In this document: positions 35,417 through 46,664 of the stretch, piece by piece | How the letters are laid out: each line of letters starts with the position of its first letter | Numbering within the stretch: position 1 is the stretch's first letter | Origin: Hexactinellida sp. DTS-2022 | Lineage: Eukaryota; Porifera; Hexactinellida | Direction: 5' to 3' | Length of the DNA stretch: 64,000 nt | Assembly: GCA_028753945.1 (NCBI GenBank) | Contig: JAPNXP010000007.1 | Location: 1,426,001-1,490,000, forward strand | Program-made: the position numbers and the translations under genes | The notes under the pieces: generated by a model | What the model saw: only the letters and a program-made list of their open reading frames with translations | Told to the model about the DNA's origin: nothing | Databases searched by the model: none

Positions 35417-38400
35417 CAATCGCTTATAATTACCGAATTATCTGAATATGTGCTGGGCATAGTATGTGCCGCATTTTTCTTTAGTAATAATCTGGGTGGA
35501 GGTAATTCCACGATACTTTTTCAGGAAAATACCATATGCATAACTAATCCATATTTTCATTTAACTCGCGTTTTTTTAGTACCTCCAGAACTCCAGCAAT
35601 TACTTTCATATGTTGAATCCACATCGCAATCATACAGTGAGATTATGAATTCCCTTTCTACCAGTCCTAGTCACGCAGATTCAATTTGGGGATTAATTTC
35701 TAAGAAAGTTCATGGACGTAATAGTCAAGCTAAACGCGTAAAACTCTATTTGAAATGGAAGAACAATTCCCATAATATCCGTGAATTGTTAGAACGATTA
35801 ATTAATCCTGATTCCACCTCTCAAAATAAGTCATTTTTCGTTAGTTTAAGTCTCGACTCTCTCTGCCCTGAAGGGTTAGCATCGTTACAGACCTCTGTTA
35901 TGCTGCGAGAAATATCTCTATGTGTGTCCCTATCTAGTCTTAGCCGTGTAGTTCGTGAAGAAATTTCATGGGAATCCATGGAACCTGATTTGCAGGATGA
36001 CAGATTATTGTTAATTTGGTCTTCCTCAGCATCTGACTTGGTTACCTACCATGAACTTAAGCAAAAGGACGAGCGTGTTTCATTTGATCTTAGCAATAGT
36101 ACTTCTATTAGTAATACACAAGCATACTATTATTACAACAATAGCCAGGCTCAATTATGGGTTGATGGTTGTAATTTTTATGGTTACCGAAGACCAAATT
36201 ATTTTGAAAACTTTTTGAAATTTGAAAACATGATAGATTTGGAACAGTGTAATAAATTTGTTCGTAAATGTATTGACGAGTTTGAGGTTGAGATTATTGA
36301 ACGGACACCATTATTGTTAATTTGGTCAGTTCTTAAACAAATTAATTGTAAATGTATTGACAAGTTGTTTAAAAAACAATACGCACTTTTGACCAACGAG
36401 CAACTAAGTGAATTCGTACATTGGATAACAGATTTACGTGATCAGTTTTCGAGTAAAGGTGTTGATGTATTGAAAATCATTTATACTGATTGTTTAGCTA
36501 TAATAGCTAACCCAGAAGTAGCTCCAGAATTGTCCCCACTTCCTAAAATGTACCTCTTCATCTTGTTGAAGAGGAATATAATGCCGAGGACGCCATCAAG
36601 TGTAGTAATAATATCATTAACAACGTAAATGATACTGTTTCTAATTTGCATGGGTGTAATGAATGTAACTTTGTACCCGATTTGAGTGTTAATGGTGAAT
36701 TTTTCCTGGACGTGGACGAGTGGAATATCATTCATTTTATTGATATACAAGGAAGAGATAAGTTAAATCGAGATTGGACAGCTTTGTTTAGCAGTAAAGT
36801 TTCTAAAATCTATCCCATGTGTGTTCTTAAATTTAACAATTATTGGTTTAAGAAGATTTATAGTCGTAAAGTAAACTCACCATACTTTCGAGCATGTGCT
36901 GACTGTAAGTTCCTTAACTGTTATTCGTTTGAGTTTTACATAAATGAAAACAAAACTAGTCTACCAGGATCTACAAATACCTTAGCAGTACACTTTATAT
37001 CTAAAGGTTCTCTCTCAGTGCAACACAATAATGGAGAGAACAAATATGCACGCCATGTATCTGGTATTCAGCGAACACATCTAGGTGGAATTCTACAACA
37101 TAACTCTGTTTCAAAATATTTTCATAAACAATTTGGTTGTATGGATAATGTTGTCGAGTACTGTAGTGGTAATTTTTCTCATCTTAAGACCCAAGATTGC
37201 TTAAGACAGATAAAATTTGAAGTTAACTCGTCTAACAGATTTTCAAACGATATGATCACAGATATTTCTGCAACTCAGGAATACTACCGTAACTTATTAA
37301 ATGAGAAACCAATTCCTGGCTACGTACAATATTTTGTTAAGGAACCGTTTATTATCCATTTATACACTATGCAACAGATAGAGCTATTGAAACTTTTAAA
37401 TAAAGAGATAATTTTATTTTTGGATGCTACGGGTTCTCTTATTAGTAAACCTCAATCGGTCACAAAACCAATCTACTATTATGCACTCACTCTACAGCAT
37501 CCAGACTACCATACTAGCCCGATACCAGTAGCAGAGATGATTAGCTCGGACCATGGTACTGCAGAGATATCACATTTTCTAAATAAATGGTATTTAAATT
37601 CTAAGTTAGTTCTCAACAAAGAAATACACATAACTAGAATAGAAATTGATTACAGTTGGGCTATGATTCATAGCACTTGTATAGCATTTAATAAAAGTAA
37701 TATTGTAGGCTACCTAGAGAGTTGTTGGAAAGTAGTAAATACAAATGTAAAGGTTCTGAATAACTTAACTGTTATACATTTATGTTCCGCCCACATAATG
37801 CATAGATTAAGTCATAACTTAGATAAGAAATTTAAGATTCAAAAAAGTTTAAAACATCTTATTTTACACGTGTTTGCTGTAATTTTAAAAGCAAAAAGTA
37901 TGCAAGAGATAAATAGGGTTTTCGTAGGATTAAGTAATATTTTATCTATACAGTATTATAATGATACTGTCAGCTCCAGTTTAGTGGAATTAAATGGTTT
38001 AGTTAGAGGCGACATGCTATATCAACTTGACTATGTGGAACCACCTGAAGATGATTGCACGCAAGTAGAAAACGCCACTACATATCGTGCTAAATCACCC
38101 TTTGGTAGACATTTTGATTCACTAGTATCTAAGAATCGTAATGATTTAAAAACTGATAAAATTAGTATGCTAAATGGCTGTTATTGTCCCGATATTTTAG
38201 AATATTTGTTAACATACTATATGCCAATCTTGCCTTTATGGACTGGAATTATATTATCTCGAACTGGTAATCAAGAAGAAACTAAAGCAAGTAATGCCAT
38301 AGCAGAAAATTGGTTTAGGATAGTTAAACATCCAATATTCGAATCTAATATACACATCAGACCTGGTGATTTTATTCGTACAATGTATAGTAATATTCAT

Positions 38401-39387
38401 GATAGTATTTCTGCTTTCAAATTTGGATTTCATCCCTTGGCTTCTAAAATATTTAAAGCAAAGAAGCGTAAACTAGAAGTACCTAATGAAGAAGATTGTA
38501 AGGAGGAATGGTCTCGGAGGAGCAAAATTCATAGGAGTTATATAACCCCAGATGTAGATAATGTAGATAAAGTTTTTGAAAAATGTTACCAAACTTTAAA
38601 TAATAATGTACAGTCAAAAAGAGCTAAATATTTAAAGAGAAAGATTTTGGACACTGAATTTCCGCGAAAAAACAGAATTCTAGAAAAAGAGGTCGCATCC
38701 ACAGCCCCTGATGTGGTCCTCCAGGCAGCTGATGTTGATATTATCACTGACATCGATATAATTGAAATTTGTACAATGAATTACGACCTTCCACCCTATA
38801 AGCCACTCTCCCACCCTGGTCAGATAGATATTTGTCATAATCTGAATTTTAATGTTGTAATATCGCCAGTACATAACAAGATTAACAGTAATGTAAAGAG
38901 ACCACTGAATGAGTATGTACCTAGCAAGACTTATTGTGTCCCCGGAGATGGAAATTGTTTGTTTTCTTCTATAGCATATTGGATTACGGGTTGTTCGGAT
39001 AATTGTCACGAAATACGGAAACTTATCGTTGATAGTATGATAAATAAATTAAGAGTAATATGTGTGAAATTTATTAATAATAAATACCCAAATACTTACA
39101 GAAATATCGGAGATTATGTGGCTAAAACTGGTATGAAGAGTAATGCCAAATGGGGCGGAGATTTAGAATTATTTGCAGCAGGTCTCTTATTTAGGACAGA
39201 TATTTGGGTCTTTTCGAAAGACACGGGTAACACATGGAATGTTTTCTCTGGAAAAGGTGCTAGTATAGATCAGGTAATTAATACACCACCCGCCAACACC
39301 ACTGGATCTATTTACATTGTACATACTGGTAATCATTATGAACCAGTCTTGGAATTATCAGATAAGGAGATAGAGACGAAGTTTTAG
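35417..39387 (+). pseudogene. MULE-like DDE transposase fused to OTU protease, one frameshift
   Basis: Two adjoining frames. The first (about 35417-36545) has no clear ATG; its first reliable in-frame Met is MNSLSTS near 35645, so a spliced 5' exon is possible. The second runs to TAA at 39387. A base is missing in CTTCCTAAAATG (about 36545); the decayed copy has CTTCCTGAAAAT, and restoring phase joins the two frames into one about 1310-residue protein. In second-frame numbering (codon 1 at 36646): DDE-like D260 (LFLDATGS), D335 (IEIDYSWAM), a Cys-x2-His pair C380/H383, and E554 (ASNAIAENWF). Basic linkers follow, then an OTU cysteine protease with D768-G-N-C771, WGGDLEL at 836-842 and H897 (HTGNHYEP). 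The transposase would act in the nucleus; the OTU domain would cleave ubiquitin-type linkages. Superfamily placement as MULE-like is inference from TIR length, TSD and the D-D-CxxH-E order. Confidence 0.85.
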
Positions 39388-39780
39388 ATTATTTATTTTC
39401 GCGCGCATATTATGGTTATTCTATTTTAATTCTGTGGACAACGATTAACGATTAATGATTAACGATTAATTTATAAGTGTATTAATGATATTTGTTTACA
39501 CTTTATGTAGAATTTTGAATTATATAATCAATGCTTTGTATAATCTTTGAAATCTAATAAGTCATCCAATTAATTAAACTATCAAATTATTTATTATCTT
39601 ATTTATGACCGAGATCATCTCCTTGCAATAATTAAAACAATACTCTCCCTCCATTTGTGAAAATGGCTATTCAGTCTACAAAATGTGGTATTAATTAATT
39701 GATGGAGTAAATTAGCCCGTTTACTATTATTGCGGGATTTGGGTGATTGATTACATGCTTTGAAATACCTCAAATTTATT

Positions 39781-40304
39781 AATAGAATGAGAGGCGGGAG
39801 TTGACATTATCCTCTTCATAAGGAATTATTAATACGTAATAGCATATCAGCTTGAAGCTTGTGATCTAATTTAATCACTTCTAACTGTCTACGTCAAACT
39901 GGAATTGACGCTATTGCTAGCTGTATGCATATATATAGTAGGATTTTATGGCGACTCGATTTTGACAACTTCAATATTCAAACGTAAATATTTCAAAAAG
40001 TACATTATATTTTTTGATGAAATTTCTATAACATAAACGTAGATGTCTCTGGAGTTTACATGCATAATTTCAGCGCTTGATAATTAGTATTAGTATATTA
40101 AAAAAGTGGGTCAACTAGTGCGGGTCAGGGGTCAATTATTTTTGTCGAAAATGAATTTTTTTAAAAATTGTAATGCTACTTTCATAAACGTAGGTTTCTA
40201 CTCTTTCGAATGCTGTAAAAATCATTTAAATCTGATGTCAGCAAGTTAGTCAACTTATTGACTGAAGTTGTGCTGGTCGAATATTCAGCCAACTTCACAC
40301 TCGT
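39781..40304. repeat. Right ~524-bp TIR of MULE/OTU element
   Basis: Inverse of 34007-34531. A diverged copy of this TIR plus about 300 bp inward lies alone at 12235-13018. Confidence 0.93.
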
Positions 40305-40673
40305 ATTTGAGAAGGCTTCTTTCAAGAAAGTTGAAATATATTTAGTATACGTCAAAAAAATCTATTCTAAATTTAGACATAACTATAAATTAATAATTAA
40401 TTAATTAAACTATCCATTAACGAACAATCACAATGAATCAACAGTTGACGATTAGTTAAAAAATTTTTCCTGACATTAGATATACATTGTTCCAAAGTAT
40501 TCACGGAAAAGATAGGGAAGATAACTCTGATAGTATATTTCGCTCAAACAACCTCGGAAATTGTGCCAGTCCCTATATAATTTTGGGATTTTGGGGGGGT
40601 GCAACCCCCTGAACCCCCCGGCGGATCCATCCCTGGTCCCACCCAAAATCTCTTTCTGGCTACAGGCCTCGAC

Positions 40674-40976
40674 AGAGCTGGGTGACCAGATGTCCTGATT
40701 TTTAGAAAGACAGCCCTTTTCAGGGTAACAGCTACTTACATTGTGTCCTTTTTATCTTTTTAAAAATCAATTAGTCTGTTCTCTCTAATAATCCACTACT
40801 TTACTTGTCTAAAAAATCTTTGTTCAACCATACTCAGAATTTCTGAGATATGCTTGTCTACGCCTTTATTCTCAAATGTTTTACTTCTTTAATAATAATG
40901 GGCTTCTCAACCTGCGGTCTTTTTTATTTGAAAGTGTCCTTCTTTTTGAAGTAGTAAATCTGGTTACCCTGCAGGA
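40674..40976. mobile_element. Probable hAT MITE (GGGTGACCAGAT termini)
   Basis: CTGGGTGACCAGATGTCC at the left, inverse of CAGGGTAACCAGATTTACT at the right, with AGTGTCCTT/ATTGTGTCCTTT motifs repeated inside. No clean duplication seen. Confidence 0.6.
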
Positions 40977-41229
40977 GGGGCAGCTGACTCTGACAATTAA
41001 TCTAAAACTGCCTGGAAGTTTTTAAAGAAATTTAAATAAGCAGTGCCAAATTAGCCATTTCCCAATAAGATTTTTGTACAATTTCCTTAAACTGGCGTAT
41101 CCTGCGTTGTTAATATATCATTTATTATTTTATGAATTTTTAGCATGTATATCTCACTGTATTCAGCATTTATAGCTAACTGTAACGCATGAATAATCAA
41201 AAACCTCGAAAAATCAATTATCCTCCCGA

Positions 41230-42526
41230 CTATTATTTGAAGAAACATGGGCGGCCTACATACCTTGTATATATTGACTGTGAGAAAGGTTTCGATAAAG
41301 TTCAACATAGTATTTTAATTGACAAGCTGGAATGCATTGTTATAAGAGCAAATCTTTAAATTGGTTTGAAACATACCGTATTTCCTTGAATAGTAGCCCC
41401 CCCTCGAATAATCGCCCCCCCAAATTGGCAAATAACATTTTACTACCGCGGCCCGGAGTAAATATATTTATTGAATTTTAATGGCAATACGATTATCAAC
41501 CGACTAATACTAAATAATTTGTATCAACATGTGATATTCTCGAAAAGTCACAAAAATTATTGGTCAGAAAATAGCCCAAAAAACAATAATCGCCCCGGCT
41601 ACTATTCAAGGCAATACGGTATTTATCCGGAGGAAACAACGTGTTAGGACTGGTGGTTCTATATATGTATGATTTTCCTCCTAGTTCAGATTATAGTTTG
41701 TTTAAATTGGATGATATCACACATATTTCATCCTTTGCCGACGATACCAAGTTATACTGTAACTCACTTTTTTCTCAAAAATATGCATCGTTATCAAATA
41801 GCTTAGTTGATAACGTTGCTTGGTCGGAGTTAAATTTTATGTCTGTAAACCTTGATAAATGTCAAGCCTTGTATATTGGAAATTCAAATCCCAAGCTGCC
41901 TTACATAATCAACTCTAATGAAATTGGAGGGAGTTACTTTGTCAAAGATTTGGGCGTGTGGATAGACAACAGACTTTCTTTCTCTGATCATGTAGCAAAA
42001 GTTTAGTTCAGTGCAAACAAGCTAATTGGTTTGTTTCAAAGAATATATATTTTTATAACACCCGGCAATTTTAAAACTTTGACAATAGCTTCATAAGGCC
42101 AAAGCTTGATTACGCAAGTATTTTAAATCGGATATCCGAGGCTTGAGAACATTCAAAGAAGCGCTACTAGATGATGGGGAAACGTTGTCCCATCATTAAT
42201 ATAGAGAGAGAATGCGGAAGCTGTGTTTGATTTGTTTAGAAAATAGGCAGAAGAAGAGGTGACTTAATATTCATATGGAAGTTACTAAATGGGATGACTT
42301 CGTGTAAATTATATTTTACAGCCCACACTAAGATCTTTATCCTTAGATCGGCCTAGAGCACACTCCTTAGTCTTGTTACCTCCTGCTGAGAAACCACCCA
42401 AGTCTAGAATTATATCGAATTTTTTTACAGAGGACATTAAGAATATGGAACAAATTTCCTAATAATATTAACTTAGTTCCTTCAATGTCTACCTTCAAAG
42501 GAAGACTTGGACAAGTACTGGAATGA
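41230..42526 (+). pseudogene. Non-LTR retrotransposon (CR1/Jockey-like) RT remnant
   Basis: 5'-truncated and frame-broken. Recognisable RT blocks: RPTYLVYIDCEKGFDKVQHS (about 41255, palm motif A), then a MITE insertion, GLVVLYMYDFP, SSFADDTKLY (about 41730-41760, catalytic motif C), SVNLDKCQALYIGNS and VKDLGVWIDNRLSFSDHV. Beyond the stop at 42006, other frames show NIQRSATRRWGNVVPSL and finally RIWNKFPNNINLVPS...FKGRL at about 42445-42520, the usual C-terminal end of CR1/Jockey-type RTs. It would copy RNA into DNA at a nicked site; it is inactive. Confidence 0.85.
41376..41619. mobile_element. TA-duplication MITE in LINE (CCGTATTTCC family)
   Basis: CCGTATTTCCTTGAATAGTA at the left, inverse TACTATTCAAGGCAATACGG at the right, TA at 41374-41375 and 41620-41621. 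Splits the RT between motif A and motif C. Same family as 51641-51901. Confidence 0.92.
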
Positions 42527-43079
42527 TGAACGAAATTTTCCCAGTTGCTCATGTAACACTCCCAACGGATTTTGTATACCTGTACATTAACTTAACTTTT
42601 TAAACAAGTTTGAACTGAATCCTGAAGTACTTTGGCCTTTTAATAGGTAGAACACATTACTGTCTGAAATTCTAATTACCCTGCACCATAGCCTACTCTA
42701 TATATGGCCTGACAGTAGATGTACCAGGGATGCAAAAAAGATGAGAAATTTTAATTTTTTTAAGTTTTCTATATTGAACTACAAAGTTCTTTATACGTCT
42801 CTAGGTCGTAAACATAACTCAGCCCTGCTAGCCCGTGATTAGTATTAGCTGTAATGACAACGGTGATTGGATTTTCAAAATTTAATAGTAATAATAAACA
42901 CAAACAGTATAATTTCTAATAATAATATACAGTAAATAATACACAATTATTTGCTTTCTTTCCTCTCCTCTTTCTCTCTCTTGCTCTAGCAGTGACACAC
43001 GACACACTTAACTACATAATAGAAATAAGAATAACAGAGTAATACAAATCATGGTAAATACAAATAAGTAGACACATAA

Positions 43080-45082
43080 TTAAGAGACTTTCTTAAATTT
43101 ACGCTTTTCTATACTTTTTGAAAGAACCAGCAAGTTATAATTCTTAACTTTGTTTGCAAGAAAGCAATTCGCTGCAGTAAAGACGAGCTTCGATAAGATG
43201 TTCCAACTAAACACACCACAGCTAATACAAGTAGACTTCCAAATACTTGGATCACGATTATCGCTATCTTCCAAATACATCAAAGTGAGTTCAACTAGTA
43301 TTTTTCTAGAAGGTCCACTTACAAGCTTCGCCATCAGCTCTTTATTGTTTTCGATGGCACTAAAGGTCTTCCATATAATAAATATGGAATTTAAAACTGG
43401 CTCAGATGGATATTTAATTCCGCCACGGTCCGTTAGCTGCAGAAGTTTATACTGAGAGTCCAGGTATAAATCAAGGAGAAATTCTTTATCAACTGCTAGC
43501 ATATGTAGACAGACATGACACGGTTCTGTTTGTTTCAGGTACTGATGGACAGTATAGACTGCAATAAAGGCTAATGATTGAAGCAACTGTGAACCACAAT
43601 CAATTGTTGATAAATCATTAATCTCATCAAGAAATGGCTCCAAATTGAACTCACCATCAGTAGTGGAATACGCTATACGGAGAAGAAAATGACTTAACAA
43701 ATGACTGAATAGATTGAAAGGAAGTGTCTTGTTGGTCAGTATATATGTTTGATTATGCTAGAAAGTTTAAGTCGACGCTCGGTTCAAGGATTTGAAGATA
43801 GGAGATGTGATAATTAGAACCCGACATCATACGGTATAGACCGAAATCGTGTTCCAAGGGATCCGTCTGTAGAAAGGAGGACAACAGATATGTAAAGCCA
43901 CAAGATTGAGTCAAATGATTGGTAATTTGTGGTAAGGTAATACAAGCATGTCTAAAACTGGTGTATGTTTGTTTACTCAGTTTGCCAATTTTTTCTGGTA
44001 AAGTTTGCCAAGAATCTAACCAAAACTACATGGGTCAAAAGTAGAAATCGCTCGTCATTAAAAGTCAAAGGTCTAGAGAAATTATCGTTCAAACGTATTC
44101 CTTTATATAGTGTGTTAACGTTGAATAATTTCCACACAGTAAGAAGGGTATCAACATACTCAGGATTATTATTTCTATATTCTGGATAATGCAATTCGTT
44201 CTGGATAGTTAGCACAGATATTGTTAATTGGTTAACGACTTTCAAAACCAGTTTGACATTTTGACGCTCATTGCAAGACGGAAAACATGACTCCATAGTC
44301 AAATGAGGAGCTAACTTGGATAGAAATGTTCTTTTTGAATTATATAATTGACATACATCTTCAAAGGATGCACAACCGAACTTAAGGGGATAATCACAAT
44401 AAGAACTACAGTTGTATTTTAAAGCAAGTTCCTGCAAAACAGATTCAATTTCTCGGATGTCACTAATTTCAGCAATGCAAACGGATATACTCTGTACATT
44501 AAAATAGACTGAGGTGGATAAATAAGCATTGATTTCAAGGTACACATCTACTGAAATATTTTTCAGCCATTTTAGCGAGAACAAACGTTATGTTGCTCTC
44601 ATTAATTAGAGAAACCACACCAACCAACTATTAGGTAAAGAAATCAAAGTTAACTTATCTTTCAAGTCCTGTAGAGAGTTGACCACAAACTTCTCTTTCT
44701 CATGACTCTCGGATCTCAAGCTGAGTTGTAGTGTTTGGTTCATCAATTCTTCCTCTTTTGCATCGTATGACAAGCTATTCCATTTGTTAGGTTAGGATGA
44801 GTAATACGCTGGGCAGCCGGGCAGTAAACTTGGTACAGCGCCTTCCTTCAGCTTTGGCTTAGCCCACGGTACTTCAGTAAAGTACCATCTCCTTTTGGCA
44901 CTTTGAAAGTATAGTATATGTCTTCTTTCTGAAAATGGTTAATACATACATAGACTACCTTCAGGTCACCGATATCCTCGGGACGAAGACATGTCCAGGC
45001 ATGATTCACGGTTGGTGGATTTTGATGGTCATCTGGGTTGTAGTTGCTCTTGCTCCGGGGACAGAAGATGAGTTAGGCATGT
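43080..45082 (-). pseudogene. P transposase lacking its catalytic middle
   Basis: Minus strand. A degenerate THAP finger at about 45080-44850 (DLKVVYVCINHFQKED), then 44584-43973 with SVCIAEISDIREIES, running directly into SKLAPHLTMESCFPS and ERQNVKLVLKV. Relative to the copy at 25593-28954 about 600 nt are missing, covering IIQMDEIH, ISTDNYPLN and FDFVHILK, that is, the first acidic catalytic residues. 43973-43700 and 43700-43080 hold the C-terminal part (CHVCLHML, LTDRGGIKYPSEPV, KVKNYNLLVLSKSIEKRKFKKVS). The THAP part and C-terminus are kept without catalysis, a shape like the KP repressor-type deletions known for Drosophila P. Confidence 0.82.
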
Positions 45083-45093
45083 ATAGAAGCTAA

Positions 45094-46331
45094 TCTATAT
45101 TATTAAATCTCGATTGTTGTGTGTGTGTGTGTGTGTGTGTTTGTTTGTTTGTCCGAATTGTAATAAAGTGATGGTGGAATAGAAACCGCAATTAATATTG
45201 GGATATAAACTAACTTTCAAATGTTATAATTGGTAAACAAATGTTATAATAGGTAAACAAGTATGCTGAACACGAATTTCCCATTTATAAATTTATAATA
45301 TGAATATTTGTTGTTGTTGTTGTTTACACAAAATAGGTAAACAAATTAATGAAATTCAAACTCAACCTAGAAGTTAGCTTTCAACGGGTATTATAGGTAA
45401 ACAAGTATGCTGAACACGAATTTCGCATTTATAAATTTATAATATTAATATTTGTTGTTGTTGTTTACACAAAATAGGTAAACAAATTAATGAAATTCAA
45501 AATCAACATAGAAGTTAGCTTTCAACGGGTATTATAGGTAAACAAGTATGCTGAACACGAATTTCGCATTTATAAATTTATAATATTAATATTTGTTGTT
45601 GTTTACACAAAATAGGTAAACAAATTAATGAAATTCAAAATCAACCTAGAAGTTAGCTTTCAACGGGTATTATAGGTAAACAAGTATGCTGAACACGAAT
45701 TTCGCATTTATAAATTTCTAATATTAATATTTGTTGTTGTTGTTTACACAAAATAGGTAAACAAATTAATTAAAATTCAAAATCAACCTAGAAGTTAGCT
45801 TCCAACGGGTATTATAGGTAAACAAGTATGCCGAACACGAATTTCGCATTTATAAATTTATAATATGAATATTTGTTGTTGTTGTTTACACAAATCTGTA
45901 AACAAATTAATGAAATTCAAAATCAACCTAGAAGTTAGCTTTCAACGGGTATTATAGGTAAACAAGTATGCTGAACACGAATTTCGCATTTATAAATTTA
46001 TAATATGAATATTTGTTGTTGTTGTTTACACAAATCTGTAAACAAATTAATGAAATTCAAAATCAACCTAGAAGTTAGCTTTCAACGGGTATTATAGGTA
46101 AACAAGTATGCTGAACACGATTTTCGCATTTATAAAATTCTAATATGAGTATTTGTTGTTGCTGTTGTTGTTTACACAGATAGGTAAACAAATTAATGAA
46201 AATTCAAAATCATAACGTCCCTTTCTACCATTTCCATGGTAGAAAGTGTGAGGAGTAAGGCCGCATAGCGGCCGTTAACTTGAGGTGCGTAGCACCGATC
46301 TGTCGCAAAGCGACCGAAACCGAAGGGCTCG
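45094..46331 (+). mobile_element. Complete non-autonomous Helitron, CTCG end, with satellite
   Basis: 5' TCTATATTATTAAATCTCG preceded by A; 3' GGGCTCG at 46325-46331 followed by T. Hairpins GGCCGCATAGCGGCC, GGTGCGTAGCACC and GTCGCAAAGCGAC lie before the end. A (GT)n run sits near the 5' end at about 45119-45142. Inside are about seven tandem units of about 141 bp. No coding capacity. Confidence 0.85.
45235..46200 (+). repeat. ~141-bp tandem repeat, about seven units, in Helitron
   Basis: GTATGCTGAACACGAATTTC recurs at about 45261, 45404, 45546, 45684, 45826, 45966 and 46106. Each unit has a variable TTGTTGTTG run. Single units occur in related Helitrons (for example 23020-23100). Confidence 0.92.
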
Positions 46332-46664
46332 TATAAATAAAATACCAAAGCGAAATTAGAAGGATGAGATTTTACGTCAATAGAAGAGTTTGGAATAAAA
46401 TCTGATCAATAATTGTATATATTTCAAGAATATTCTAATTAATGTGGTTGATCATGATGATTATTATTTTTGAAATTAAATATTGTGGTTGGAAAAATAT
46501 TACCATCGTCTCCTTCATCCTTGGTCCACATTTTCCAGGTTACTGTCAGGCCATATATAGAGTAGGCTATGCCTGCACTAATGATTATTTTTATTACGTA
46601 ATCGATTATACATTGTTGTTGTCAAAACTTTTGAATTGTACTTAGAAAACTGGCATAACAAAAG

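Larger units (their letters stand above)
34007..40304 (+). mobile_element. MULE-like transposon with OTU protease, complete termini
   Basis: A 6298-bp element bounded by ACGAGTGTGAAGTTGGC and its inverse, with target duplication ATTTGAGA at 33999-34006 and 40305-40312 (readable as 9 bp if the terminal A is shared). Very long TIRs, about 524 bp each. Long TIRs and 8-9 bp duplications are Mutator-like traits. It carries one coding region for a DDE-type transposase fused to an OTU domain. A hAT MITE sits in the 5' part. Confidence 0.93.
33868..40635. mobile_element. hAT element split by the MULE/OTU transposon
   Basis: CAGGGATGGATTC at 33868 and the inverse GATCCATCCCTG ending at 40635, flanked by GTCGCACC (33860-33867) and GTCCCACC (40636-40643), a one-mismatch 8-bp duplication. 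Without the 6.3-kb insertion it is an about 460-bp non-autonomous element. A related end occurs at 54253-54340. Confidence 0.85.
42687..46571 (-). mobile_element. P-superfamily deletion derivative, 31-bp TIR, 7-bp TSD
   Basis: The 31-bp TIR is exact at both ends: CATAGCCTACTCTATATATG followed by GCCTGACAGTA. Flanked by CCTGCAC at 42680-42686 and 46572-46578; the eighth base differs. Contains the broken transposase below and, in its 5' part, a complete Helitron (45094-46331). 31 bp equals the length of the Drosophila P-element TIR. Confidence 0.93.

Noticed and set aside
45119..45142. (GT)n as a Z-DNA regulatory element
   Set aside because: Simple microsatellite near a Helitron 5' end; related copies have similar CA/GT runs, so it belongs to the element.
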